A stretch of 43,631 bases of DNA from Clostridium sp. MCC353 (GTDB lineage: Bacteria; Bacillota; Clostridia; Lachnospirales; Lachnospiraceae). Below the pieces are notes generated by a model. That model searched no databases, had not been told where the DNA came from, and saw nothing but the letters and a program-made list of their open reading frames with translations. Positions 1 through 7,717 of this stretch are shown one piece after another. A program made the translations under genes and the position numbers. The stretch spans positions 10,765 to 54,395 of the forward strand of contig NZ_WQPN01000105.1 in assembly GCF_018785315.1 (NCBI RefSeq), in the 5' to 3' direction. Numbering within the stretch: position 1 is the stretch's first letter; each line of letters opens with the position of its first letter.

Positions 1-217
1 AACATCCGATGCTTCTTGACCAGTTATACCGGTCAAGAAGATGAGCCATCTGAATTGTTACTATTTTATGCTAACAGTTCAGACGGCGGGACAATTGATG
101 TGGAAAGCAGCGTCAAGCTTGCTTGTAAGCAGCTTTCCATATCAATTGTCACATCGGATGGACATCCGATGCTTCTTGACCAGTTATACCGGTCAAGAAG
201 TTGAGCCGTCTGAACTG
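1..217. repeat. Array of hairpin-forming repeats upstream of the first glycosyltransferase gene
   Basis: The segment 2-57 recurs at 162-217 with three mismatches, 160 bp apart. Almost every base belongs to an inverted repeat: 12-21 with 31-40 (10 bp, perfect), 45-60 with 72-87 (16 bp with wobbles), 90-108 with 132-150 (19 bp with one wobble), 152-160 with 163-171 (9 bp), and 172-181 with 191-200, which copies the first. The array starts at the window edge and probably continues to the left. It has no protein-coding character. It may act as a structured leader RNA, a REP/MITE-like element or a cruciform. Degenerate relatives appear at 30258-30297 and 39211-39295. The repeats are seen directly; any function is open. 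Confidence 0.85.
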
Positions 218-244
218 CCACAATAAATCAGGAAGGATCTGGAT

Positions 245-1222
245 ATGAACATTGTATATGCGTCCAATGACGGCTACGCCAGACATCTGGCCGTATCCCT
301 GTATTCCCTGCTGGAACACAACGCGGAGATGGAGGAACTGAATGTATATCTTTTGTCTGCCGGAATGTCCCCGGAATATCAGGACCGGCTGAAGAAAATC
401 GGGGCGGATTTTGGCAGGAAAGTGACAGTCATTGAACTTGGTGATTTGAAAGAGAGGTTCGATTATCAGATCGACACCAGAGGATTTGATATCAGCGCGA
501 TGACCAGGCTGTTTTCAGCCGGAGTGCTGCCTCTTGAAGTGAAAAAGGCTTTGTATCTGGACTGCGATACAGTGGTTCTCGGCGGGCTGAAAGAGCTATG
601 GGAAACGGATCTTTCCGGCAGCCTGGTGGGGATGGTGATGGAACCCACCGTTTATACGGAAATAAAATCGGTGATTGATTTACGGCAGGAAGAGGCGTAT
701 TATAATTCGGGCGTGCTTTTGATGGATCTTGAAGGCTGGCGCAGAGAAGACGTCCAGAAGCAGTTTATGGAATTTTACAGCCGGAAGAACGGCCTTTTGT
801 TTGCCTGCGACCAGGATACGCTGAACGGCGTCCTGAAAGGGAGGATTAAAACGCTTCCTCCAAAATATAATTTTTTTACCAATTACCGCTATTTCCGCTA
901 TGAAACTTTAGTGGGGGCCACCAGGGCTTACCGGGAAGTCTCAAAAGAAGAATTTGAAGAGGCCAGACGGCGCCCGGCAGTGATCCATTATATGGGGGAT
1001 GAACGGCCCTGGGTGGCGGGAAACCGGAATTATTACAGGAAATACTATGATTATTATCTGGAGCGGACCCCATGGCGGGGAACTCCTAAGGAAAAGGGAA
1101 AAGAACTGTATATGCTTCTATATTTCGCCATGAACCAGGTTACCAGAATCTGTCCTCCTGTGCGCAAATGGATCAGCAAACGGTTCGGTATGAAAATCAT
1201 CGATTCCCGCAAGAAAAAATGA
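245..1222 (+). CDS. Glycosyltransferase family 8 protein
   Basis: A 325-residue cytoplasmic retaining glycosyltransferase of the GT8 (LgtC/glycogenin-like) family. It is expected to move a hexose from UDP-sugar to a growing glycan. The N-terminus begins with the GT8 strand MNIVYASNDGYA. The metal-binding DxD is LDCDTVV (D106-C-D108). YNSGVLLMD (about 153-161) is the conserved acceptor-side motif, and HYMGDERPW (248-256) carries the second metal-binding His of the family. The tail after about residue 285 is basic and could touch the membrane. The start follows GGAAGGA at good spacing. It is the first gene of the polysaccharide run, with the next gene 16 bp downstream. Donor and acceptor cannot be read from sequence. 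Confidence 0.9.
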   Translation: MNIVYASNDGYARHLAVSLYSLLEHNAEMEELNVYLLSAGMSPEYQDRLKKIGADFGRKVTVIELGDLKERFDYQIDTRGFDISAMTRLFSAGVLPLEVKKALYLDCDTVVLGGLKELWETDLSGSLVGMVMEPTVYTEIKSVIDLRQEEAYYNSGVLLMDLEGWRREDVQKQFMEFYSRKNGLLFACDQDTLNGVLKGRIKTLPPKYNFFTNYRYFRYETLVGATRAYREVSKEEFEEARRRPAVIHYMGDERPWVAGNRNYYRKYYDYYLERTPWRGTPKEKGKELYMLLYFAMNQVTRICPPVRKWISKRFGMKIIDSRKKK

Positions 1223-1238
1223 GGTGGCAGACAGTCCT

Positions 1239-2117
1239 ATGAGTAAAATCAGTTGTGTGATTCTGAATTATAATGACGCGCCCACAGCCCTGCAGCTTGT
1301 GGAGCGGATCATTTCATATTCCTGCCTGGATGATATCATCCTGGTGGACAACCATTCCACCGATGATTCGTATGAACAGTTAAAAGCATGGGAGGGCGGA
1401 AAGATTCACCTTCTCCGGGCTGAAAAAAACGGCGGCTATGGGAGCGGCAATAATCTGGGGATCCGCTATGCTGTGGAAAAATTAGATTCCGATTATATTG
1501 TGATCGCCAATCCGGATGTTGTTTTTTCCCGGCAATGCGTGTATGATATGAAGAATACGCTGAAGGCCAGGCCGGAGTATGCCATGGTATCAGCCATGGT
1601 GAAAGGGACGGATGGCAGCGCCATGTTTTCCTGTTGGAAGCTGCTGCCCATGTTTGGCGACCTTCTGGATACAGGACTTGTGAGCAGACGGCTGTTGAAA
1701 CGGTTTTTGGGCTACGGATCAGACCATTACCAGAAACGGCCCTTTGTGGAAGTGGATGCGGTGCCGGGATCATTTTTTATGGTGAAAGCGGCGGCAGTGA
1801 GGGAGTGCGGGCCTCTGTTCGATGAAGAGGTGTTTCTATATTATGAAGAAAAGATATTGGGACAGAAGTTAAAAACACAGGGGAAAAAGACCCTGCTTTT
1901 GACGGGCCAAAGCTATATACATGCCCATTCCGTAACCATCGATAAGACGGTGGGGAGTATTGAGGCGAAACAAAAGATCCTGCATGAAAGCAAGTTATAT
2001 TACTATAAAACCTATCTGGGAGCCGGGCCTGTTAAGATGGCGGCGGCGAAGGCATTTCTGGGAATTGTGATGCTGGAGATCCGGTTTTTGACGAGAGTAT
2101 GCAGGTTGCGGTGGTAG
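1239..2117 (+). CDS. Glycosyltransferase family 2 protein (rhamnosyltransferase-like)
   Basis: A GT2 inverting glycosyltransferase of 292 residues. The N-terminal nucleotide-binding fold is clear: ISCVILNYND, then ILVDNHSTDDS, then the NGGYGSGNNLGI segment, with NPDV (residues 91-94) as the DxD-equivalent metal site. This pattern matches WbbL/RfbF-type rhamnosyl- and related transferases. An in-frame GTG at 1224 would add five residues. I prefer the ATG at 1239 because GAGGTGG at 1221-1227 then sits about 11 bases upstream and the protein starts directly with MSKISCVILNYN. A basic, partly hydrophobic C-terminus suggests membrane association. Substrate unknown. Confidence 0.88.
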   Translation: MSKISCVILNYNDAPTALQLVERIISYSCLDDIILVDNHSTDDSYEQLKAWEGGKIHLLRAEKNGGYGSGNNLGIRYAVEKLDSDYIVIANPDVVFSRQCVYDMKNTLKARPEYAMVSAMVKGTDGSAMFSCWKLLPMFGDLLDTGLVSRRLLKRFLGYGSDHYQKRPFVEVDAVPGSFFMVKAAAVRECGPLFDEEVFLYYEEKILGQKLKTQGKKTLLLTGQSYIHAHSVTIDKTVGSIEAKQKILHESKLYYYKTYLGAGPVKMAAAKAFLGIVMLEIRFLTRVCRLRW

Positions 2118-2148
2118 GGAATATTACGAGGCCGCAGAAAGGAAGAAC

Positions 2149-3261
2149 ATGTCTGATAAAGTGAAACCGATTTTAGTGACGAGATCCTCCCTTCCTCCTT
2201 ATGAGGAGTTCGCGGAGATGATAAAACCTATCTGGGAAACCGCCTGGATGACCAATATGGGGGATTATCACCAGACGCTGGAGGCCAGGTTAAAAGAATA
2301 TATGGATACGGACAATCTGGTGCTGTTTGTCAATGGGCATATGGCGCTTGAGATGGTCCTCCAGGCCCTTGAGCTGACGGGAGAGGTGATCACCACGCCC
2401 TTCAGTTTTGCGTCCACCACTCACGCAATTGTGAGAAATGGCCTGACACCGGTGTTCTGCGACATCGATCCGGTACATTATACCATCGACGCGGACAAGA
2501 TCGAGGCGCTGATCACAGAAAAGACATCGGCGATTGTTCCGGTTCACGTTTACGGCCATATCTGCGATGTGGATAAAATCCAGGCAATTGCCCGAAAATA
2601 TAATCTGAAGGTGGTTTACGACGCTGCCCATACATTTGGGGAGACGGTAAATGGCGTCAGCGTTGCCAATTTAGGGGACGCCAGCATTTTCAGCTTCCAC
2701 GCCACCAAGGTGTTCAATACGATTGAAGGGGGCGCGGTCACGTACAGGGAGAAAAGCCTGGAAAACAGGCTGACCTGTTTGAAGAATTTCGGTATCATCG
2801 ACCAGGAACACGTAATCCAGGTGGGCGGAAATGCCAAGATGAACGAATTCCAGGCCGCCATGGGAATCTGCAACCTGAATCATTTGGAAGAGGAGATCGA
2901 AAAGCGCAGGGCTGTGACGGAACATTATCTGAAACGGCTTTCCGGCGTGAAGGGCCTGGTGATGCCAAAGGACCAGCCGGAGGTAAAGAAAAATTACGCT
3001 TATTTCCCGGTGCTGTTTGACGGTTTTTCTAAGACGCGGGACGAGATGTATGAGCTGCTGGCTCAGGATGAGATCTATGCGCGCAAGTATTTCTACCCGT
3101 TAATCAATGATTTTGAATGTTATAAGGGACAGTATTCATCCGATGATACGCCAACTGCAAAGAAGATTGCAAAACAGGTTATGACCCTTCCCTGCTATGC
3201 GTCACTGACGCCGGAGGATGTGGACCGGGTTTGCGACGGAATATTGAGGTATGCGAAATGA
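2149..3261 (+). CDS. DegT/DnrJ/EryC1 family sugar aminotransferase
   Basis: A PLP-dependent aminotransferase of 370 residues, the usual length for the family that aminates nucleotide-linked keto-sugars. VYDAAHTFGE (157-166) holds the PLP-pyridine Asp. SFHATKVFNTIEGGAV (182-197) holds the Schiff-base Lys, K187. Aromatic contacts and KMNEFQAAMG further on are also typical. It overlaps the next gene (ATP-grasp) by four bases (ATGA), so the two are probably translated together and may act on the same amino-sugar. No dedicated dehydratase or oxidase that would make its keto-sugar substrate is visible in the window, so the product sugar remains unknown. Confidence 0.9.
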   Translation: MSDKVKPILVTRSSLPPYEEFAEMIKPIWETAWMTNMGDYHQTLEARLKEYMDTDNLVLFVNGHMALEMVLQALELTGEVITTPFSFASTTHAIVRNGLTPVFCDIDPVHYTIDADKIEALITEKTSAIVPVHVYGHICDVDKIQAIARKYNLKVVYDAAHTFGETVNGVSVANLGDASIFSFHATKVFNTIEGGAVTYREKSLENRLTCLKNFGIIDQEHVIQVGGNAKMNEFQAAMGICNLNHLEEEIEKRRAVTEHYLKRLSGVKGLVMPKDQPEVKKNYAYFPVLFDGFSKTRDEMYELLAQDEIYARKYFYPLINDFECYKGQYSSDDTPTAKKIAKQVMTLPCYASLTPEDVDRVCDGILRYAK

Positions 3262-4277
3262 ATGTGCTTTTAACCAGCGTCGGAAGGCGCAGCTATCTGG
3301 TGGAATATTTTAAACAGGCGGTGGGAGAAGAGGGGACTGTGGTGGTAACCAACAGCGCGGTGTCCCAGGCGTGGACGGCTGCCGATAAGGCATTTGTTTC
3401 GCCTGTCATTTATGATGAAGGTTATATTCCGTTTCTGCTGAACCTCTGCCGGGAGGAAGAGATCGGGGTTTTGGTTTCCCTGTTCGATATTGACCTTCCT
3501 GTTTTGGCTGCCCACAGGAAAGAATTTGAGGAAATCGGGACATTTGTGGTGGTATCGGAACCGGAAGTCATAGAAATCTGTAATGATAAATGGAAAACTT
3601 ATACATTTTTACTGGAAAACGGTTTTTTAGCGCCCCGCACCTATCTGCGGCCGGATGAGGCTGTAAAGGCATTGGAAGCAGGGGAGATCAGCTTTCCGGT
3701 GATGGTGAAGCCACGATGGGGCATGGGATCTTTGGCCCTGTACCGGGCGGATAACCGGAAAGAACTGGAAATATTTTATGAAAAAACGAGAAAAAATATA
3801 GGGGAATCCTATTTGAAATATGAGGCGGTCCAGGCGCCGGAATCCTGTGTGCTCATTCAGGAATGCCTGGCAGGCCAGGAATACGGCATGGATGTGATCA
3901 ATGATCTGGACGGAAATTACCGGAATGCGGTTCAAAAGCGGAAAGACGCCATGCGTTCCGGTGAAACGGACAGCGCGGAAACGGTGGAAATCCCGGCTTT
4001 AAGGCAGATTGGTGAGAGGATATCGGTACTTTTAAAGCACCGGGGCAACCTGGATATGGATTTGTTTGAGAAAGACGGGGAATTCTATATACTGGAACTG
4101 AATGCCAGATTTGGCGGCGGATATCCGTTCAGCCACATGGCAGGGGTGAACCTGCCCCAGGCGATCATAAACTGGAGCCGGGGGATGACGGCAGGGCCTG
4201 AGCTTTTAACGGCCCAAACTGGAATTAAGGGGTACAAGGATATCAGAATGGTCTGCTTAAACCAGGCGGACCGGTGA
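3258..4277 (+). CDS. ATP-grasp ligase, CarB-like
   Basis: A 339-residue ATP-grasp enzyme. MNVLLTSVGRRSYLVEYF is a Rossmann-like pre-ATP-grasp start. FPVMVKPRWGMGS (146-158) is the ATP-binding lysine and loop. QECLAGQEYGMD (201-212) and ILELNARFGGGYPFSH (278-293) are the Mg-ATP motifs. The family couples ATP hydrolysis to carboxylate-amine or similar ligation. Its position overlapping an aminotransferase suggests it could acylate an amino-sugar with an amino acid, but that is inference. An upstream in-frame ATG at 3231 lies inside the aminotransferase gene. I prefer 3258 because GAGG at 3246 gives good spacing and the start overlaps the upstream stop as ATGA. Confidence 0.85.
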   Translation: MNVLLTSVGRRSYLVEYFKQAVGEEGTVVVTNSAVSQAWTAADKAFVSPVIYDEGYIPFLLNLCREEEIGVLVSLFDIDLPVLAAHRKEFEEIGTFVVVSEPEVIEICNDKWKTYTFLLENGFLAPRTYLRPDEAVKALEAGEISFPVMVKPRWGMGSLALYRADNRKELEIFYEKTRKNIGESYLKYEAVQAPESCVLIQECLAGQEYGMDVINDLDGNYRNAVQKRKDAMRSGETDSAETVEIPALRQIGERISVLLKHRGNLDMDLFEKDGEFYILELNARFGGGYPFSHMAGVNLPQAIINWSRGMTAGPELLTAQTGIKGYKDIRMVCLNQADR

Positions 4278-4298
4278 TGACATAGGAGACAAAGGCAG

Positions 4299-4991
4299 AT
4301 GCAGAAAGTACTTTTGGTGGTTCCTTCTTATAATGAAGAGGCGAACATTGAACGCGTGATTGAGGACCTGAAAAGACATCCTGAACTTGATTATATTGTG
4401 GTGAATGACGGCTCTACGGACCATACGGCTGAAATCTGCCGGGAACGCGGATATAACCTTTTGGACCTTCCGGTCAATCTGGGCCTGGCCGGCTGTTTTC
4501 AGGCGGGAATGAAATATGCCTACCAAAGGGGATATTCCCATGCGATCCAGTTCGACGGGGACGGCCAGCACCGTCCGGAATTCATCGGAGAGATGAGAAA
4601 AAAGATGGACGAGGGGTATGATATCGTCATCGGCTCCCGGTTTGTGGATCAGCCTAAAGATATGAGCGCGCGCATGATCGGAAGCCGTCTGATCAGCATG
4701 GCCATCCGGATGACCACCGGAGTTAAAATTACAGACCCAACGTCGGGAATGCGGATGTTTAACCGGGATATGATCAAGCAGTTTGCACTTAATTTAAACT
4801 ATGGGCCGGAGCCGGATACCATTTCCTACCTGCTGAAGCGGGGGGCGAAGGTGGCTGAGGTGCCGGTGAGGATTGATGAGAGGACTGGCGGGGAGAGCTA
4901 TTTAAAACCCATGGTGGCGGTGCGCTACATGACCCGGATACTAATTTCGATTCTGATGATACAGAATTTCAGGCCGGACAGGCGGGGGTAG
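4299..4991 (+). CDS. GT2 polyprenyl-phosphate sugar synthase-like (DPM1-like)
   Basis: A 230-residue soluble GT2 protein without C-terminal membrane helices, similar to dolichyl-phosphate mannose synthase catalytic domains. Motifs are VVPSYNEEANI, then VVNDGSTDHTA, then the FDGDGQHRPEFI metal site, then the SGMRMFNRDM region. Such enzymes load a sugar from a nucleotide onto undecaprenyl phosphate. The lipid-linked sugar then feeds GT-C membrane transferases, and the window has several candidates (7718, 39311, 41664). Proteins of this class are often encoded with a DUF2304 partner, found here at 7295. SD AGGAG precedes the start. Confidence 0.85.
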   Translation: MQKVLLVVPSYNEEANIERVIEDLKRHPELDYIVVNDGSTDHTAEICRERGYNLLDLPVNLGLAGCFQAGMKYAYQRGYSHAIQFDGDGQHRPEFIGEMRKKMDEGYDIVIGSRFVDQPKDMSARMIGSRLISMAIRMTTGVKITDPTSGMRMFNRDMIKQFALNLNYGPEPDTISYLLKRGAKVAEVPVRIDERTGGESYLKPMVAVRYMTRILISILMIQNFRPDRRG

Positions 4992-5034
4992 GCTGGAAAA
5001 TAATCTGGCACATAAAACTGAATGAGGAAAATTT

Positions 5035-6330
5035 ATGGAATTCTTAGCGCGAAAACTTATGAAAACAGGTGCTGACAAAGCCCGGGATAACATGGTCTGG
5101 AATATGATCGGCAGTTTCTGCTATGCCTTAGCCAGCATGGTTCTTTCCTTCCTTGTGATGCGGATCATGGGCGATGAGCAGGGGGGGGGGTTTGCGTTTG
5201 CGTTCAGCGTCTTTGGGCAGCAGATGTTTATTGTGGCTTATTTTGGAACCAGGCCGTTTCAGATCACGGACGGTTCCAATGAATATTCCATGGGAGACTA
5301 TCTCCGCCACAGGGCTGTTACCTGTTTCGCTGCGCTGGGAGTGGGAATCCTGTATCTGATGTTCAGCGGATATACGGCTGAAAAATGCGCGGTTGTATTT
5401 TTAATGGTCTGCTATAAAATTATCGATGGGTTTGCCGATGTGTTTGAATCGGAGTTTCAGAGAAACGGCAATCTCCATCTGACCGGAAAGTCCAATACAT
5501 TCCGTACCATGCTTTCCGTTTCTGTATTTTTGATCTTTTTGACGGCCACAAAGCGCCTGGCCTTGTCCTGTATGGCTGCTGTGGCTGCACAGGTTCTGGG
5601 GCTTTTGGTATTTGATGTTTCCATCATACGCAGGCTTACGGGAATCAATTGGAAGCTGCGCCCGGGAAGTTTGAAGGGGCTGTTTGGCAGCACTTTTTTA
5701 TTGTTCATTTCCACTTTTTTGGATTTTTACGTGTTCTCTTCGGCAAAATATGCCATAGATGCCCATATAAATGATGCGGCATCCGGGTATTTTAATATTA
5801 TATTCATGCCCACTTCTGTGATCAACCTGGTGGCGGGCTTTGTGATCCGGCCATTCCTGACGCCCCTTACGGAGTATTGGAACCGGGGGCGTTTGAAAGA
5901 GTTCAGGAACATGGTGGGGAAAATCGGCCTGGTAATTTTAGGGCTCAGCATTCTGGCTGTGGGATTGACCTGGCTGATCGGACGTCCGGTGCTTGGAATT
6001 CTGGAGTTTCTGCTGGGAGAGAGCTATGCTGGGAAACTGGTGTTGCTTCATGGAGAATTTACTGTGATTGTGCTGGGCGGCGCATTTTACGCGTTTTCAA
6101 ACCTTCTCTATTATGCGCTGGTGATCATGAGGAAACAGAGGTTTGTATTCACCATTTATCTTGTGGCCGCCATTGCCGCGTTGATCCTGTCGCCTGTATT
6201 TGTCATAAAATATGGATTGATGGGGGCTTCGCTCATCTATCTTTTCCTGATGATTTTGATGGCTGTGGGATTTGCATTTTTTACGTATATTTCGTATGAA
6301 AAGGGGAAGGGCGGCGCAAAAGGTTTATAA
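5035..6330 (+). CDS. Wzx-like polysaccharide flippase (MOP superfamily)
   Basis: A 431-residue polytopic membrane protein with about 12 hydrophobic segments. It is predicted to flip undecaprenyl-linked oligosaccharide across the membrane. The N-terminus (WNMIGSFCYALASMVLSFLV, then RIMGDEQGGGFAFAFSVFGQ) matches the start of Wzx/RfbX-type proteins. The usual acidic-glycine motif after helix 1 is present but contains three glycines encoded by a ten-G run (5181-5190). As written the frame is open and full length. A one- or two-base slip would truncate the protein shortly after residue 50. SD GAGG lies before the start. Its presence beside an ABC exporter is notable because the two routes normally export different glycans. 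Confidence 0.85.
   Translation: MEFLARKLMKTGADKARDNMVWNMIGSFCYALASMVLSFLVMRIMGDEQGGGFAFAFSVFGQQMFIVAYFGTRPFQITDGSNEYSMGDYLRHRAVTCFAALGVGILYLMFSGYTAEKCAVVFLMVCYKIIDGFADVFESEFQRNGNLHLTGKSNTFRTMLSVSVFLIFLTATKRLALSCMAAVAAQVLGLLVFDVSIIRRLTGINWKLRPGSLKGLFGSTFLLFISTFLDFYVFSSAKYAIDAHINDAASGYFNIIFMPTSVINLVAGFVIRPFLTPLTEYWNRGRLKEFRNMVGKIGLVILGLSILAVGLTWLIGRPVLGILEFLLGESYAGKLVLLHGEFTVIVLGGAFYAFSNLLYYALVIMRKQRFVFTIYLVAAIAALILSPVFVIKYGLMGASLIYLFLMILMAVGFAFFTYISYEKGKGGAKGL
5181..5190 (+). repeat. Ten-G homopolymer inside the flippase coding region
   Basis: Ten consecutive G residues encode the last base of Gln49 and three Gly codons near the start of the flippase. In the given sequence the reading frame is intact. 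A change of one G would send translation into a +1 or -1 frame. One of these alternative frames ends at about 5359. Tracts of this length are known slippage sites in contingency loci; whether this one varies is inference. Confidence 0.9.
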
Positions 6331-6359
6331 TGACGTTACGCAGGGAGAAATGATAAACT

Positions 6360-7298
6360 ATGAAAAATGAAAAAACGGTGGATGTGATCATCCCGGCCTA
6401 CAAACCGGATCATAAATTTGAGCAGCTTCTGGCCATGCTGAAGCGGCAGAATTATCCTGTCCGTAAAATCATTATCATGAATACGGAAGAGAAGTATTGG
6501 AAGAAGGAATATGAGGCGGACGGCCTTCTGGAAGTCCATCATCTGAAGCAGGCGGAGTTTGACCATGGCAGAACCAGGGGACAGGCTGTGAGGTATTCGG
6601 AGGCGGATATTGTCGTATTCATGACAGACGATTCGGTGCCGGAAAATGAAGAGCTGATCGGGCGGCTGGTGGAAGGCTTTGACCTGGCGGACAATGTGGC
6701 CGAAGTCTATGGAAGGCAGCTTCCTGCAAAGGACTGCCGGGTGATCGAACGGTACACCAGGTCTTTTAATTATCCTGATAAAAATCAGGTAAAAACATTA
6801 AATGATCTGGATCAAATGGGGATCAAGACCTATTTTGCCTCCAATGTCTGCTGTGCTTACGACAGAGAGATTTACCTTAAACTGGGCGGATTTATCACAA
6901 AAACCATATTTAATGAAGATATGATTTTTGCGGCCGGAGCTGTGAAAGCGGGATATTCCATCGTATATGCGGCAAAGGCCCGGGTGGTGCATTCCCATAA
7001 TTTAAGCGGCCCGGAGCAGTTTAAACGGAATTTTGACCTGGCGGTGTCCCAGGCGGACCATCCCGAGGTATTTGGCGGGATTCCATCGGAAAGTGAGGGG
7101 ATCCGGCTGGTGAAGAATACGGCGGCCTGGCTGTGGCGGTCGAAAAAAGGTCATTTGATCCCCTTATTAATATGGCAGAGCGGGTGCAAATATCTGGGTT
7201 ACCGTTTGGGGAAACGTTATAAAAAACTTCCCATGTGGGTGGTGCTTAGATGTACCATGAACAAAAGTTACTGGACGAAAGCAGGTGATGGATTATGA
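6360..7298 (+). CDS. Glycosyltransferase family 2 protein, RfbF-type rhamnosyltransferase-like
   Basis: A 312-residue GT2 enzyme. It shows VDVIIPAYKPD, IIIMNTEE, the FDHGRTRGQAV segment that in this subfamily replaces the usual FxHxxTRN motif, and VVFMTDDSVPENE as the metal site. Later GGFITKTIFNEDMIFAAGAVKAGYSIVY is the conserved acceptor/catalytic ED region (E192-D193). This subgroup is usually annotated as rhamnosyltransferase, which fits with rfbC in the same locus, though donor choice is not proven. The stop overlaps the start of the DUF2304 gene, indicating translational coupling. Confidence 0.87.
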   Translation: MKNEKTVDVIIPAYKPDHKFEQLLAMLKRQNYPVRKIIIMNTEEKYWKKEYEADGLLEVHHLKQAEFDHGRTRGQAVRYSEADIVVFMTDDSVPENEELIGRLVEGFDLADNVAEVYGRQLPAKDCRVIERYTRSFNYPDKNQVKTLNDLDQMGIKTYFASNVCCAYDREIYLKLGGFITKTIFNEDMIFAAGAVKAGYSIVYAAKARVVHSHNLSGPEQFKRNFDLAVSQADHPEVFGGIPSESEGIRLVKNTAAWLWRSKKGHLIPLLIWQSGCKYLGYRLGKRYKKLPMWVVLRCTMNKSYWTKAGDGL

Positions 7299-7711
7299 TG
7301 ACGCCTATGTTAAGGGTAATGCTGGTGCTGGTGTCATTTGGAACTCTGTTTCTCATGATGCGCAAGATCAGGCAGGCGAAGGTGCAGATTGAAGCCGCGA
7401 TTTACTGGGTGATCGTGGCCCTGATGCTGGTGGTATTCAGCATTTTTCCAAAATCCGCGGATTTCCTGGCCCATCTGGCGGGAGTGTATTCCACGGCCAA
7501 TTTCCTCTTCCTCTTTGTCATTTTCCTGTTGATTATCAAGGTATTTTATATGACGATCCATATCTCACAGCTGGAGACGAAGTTAAAGGATCTGGTGCAG
7601 AGGATGGCTTTGGACGAAAAGATGAGGGAAGATATGGAGGCCGGGCTGGAAATGACAGCCGCAGGGGATGAGAACCTGTCCCGGGGAAACAAGGAATGCG
7701 GTGTGGAGTAG
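7295..7711 (+). CDS. DUF2304 family membrane protein
   Basis: A 138-residue protein with three hydrophobic helices (about 8-22, 36-52, 67-90) followed by a charged, coiled-coil-like segment beginning ISQLETKLKDLVQRMALDEK. The order and length fit DUF2304, a family commonly encoded beside DPM1-like GT2 enzymes in surface-glycan clusters. It probably serves as a membrane partner for a polyprenyl-phosphate glycosyltransferase. The start ATG overlaps the stop of the upstream gene, and a second ATG three bases on is also possible. The tail is rich in Glu and Gly and looks unstructured. Confidence 0.8.
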   Translation: MMTPMLRVMLVLVSFGTLFLMMRKIRQAKVQIEAAIYWVIVALMLVVFSIFPKSADFLAHLAGVYSTANFLFLFVIFLLIIKVFYMTIHISQLETKLKDLVQRMALDEKMREDMEAGLEMTAAGDENLSRGNKECGVE

Positions 7712-7717
7712 GGAAAT

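Noticed and set aside
1-217. Repeats resembling a CRISPR array
   Set aside because: Only two unit copies are 160 bp apart, the material between them is itself hairpin-forming rather than unique spacers, and no cas gene is present.
5174-5359. Short alternative-frame open frame over the G tract as a separate gene
   Set aside because: It is the frame that would be read after slippage of the flippase and has no start signal of its own.
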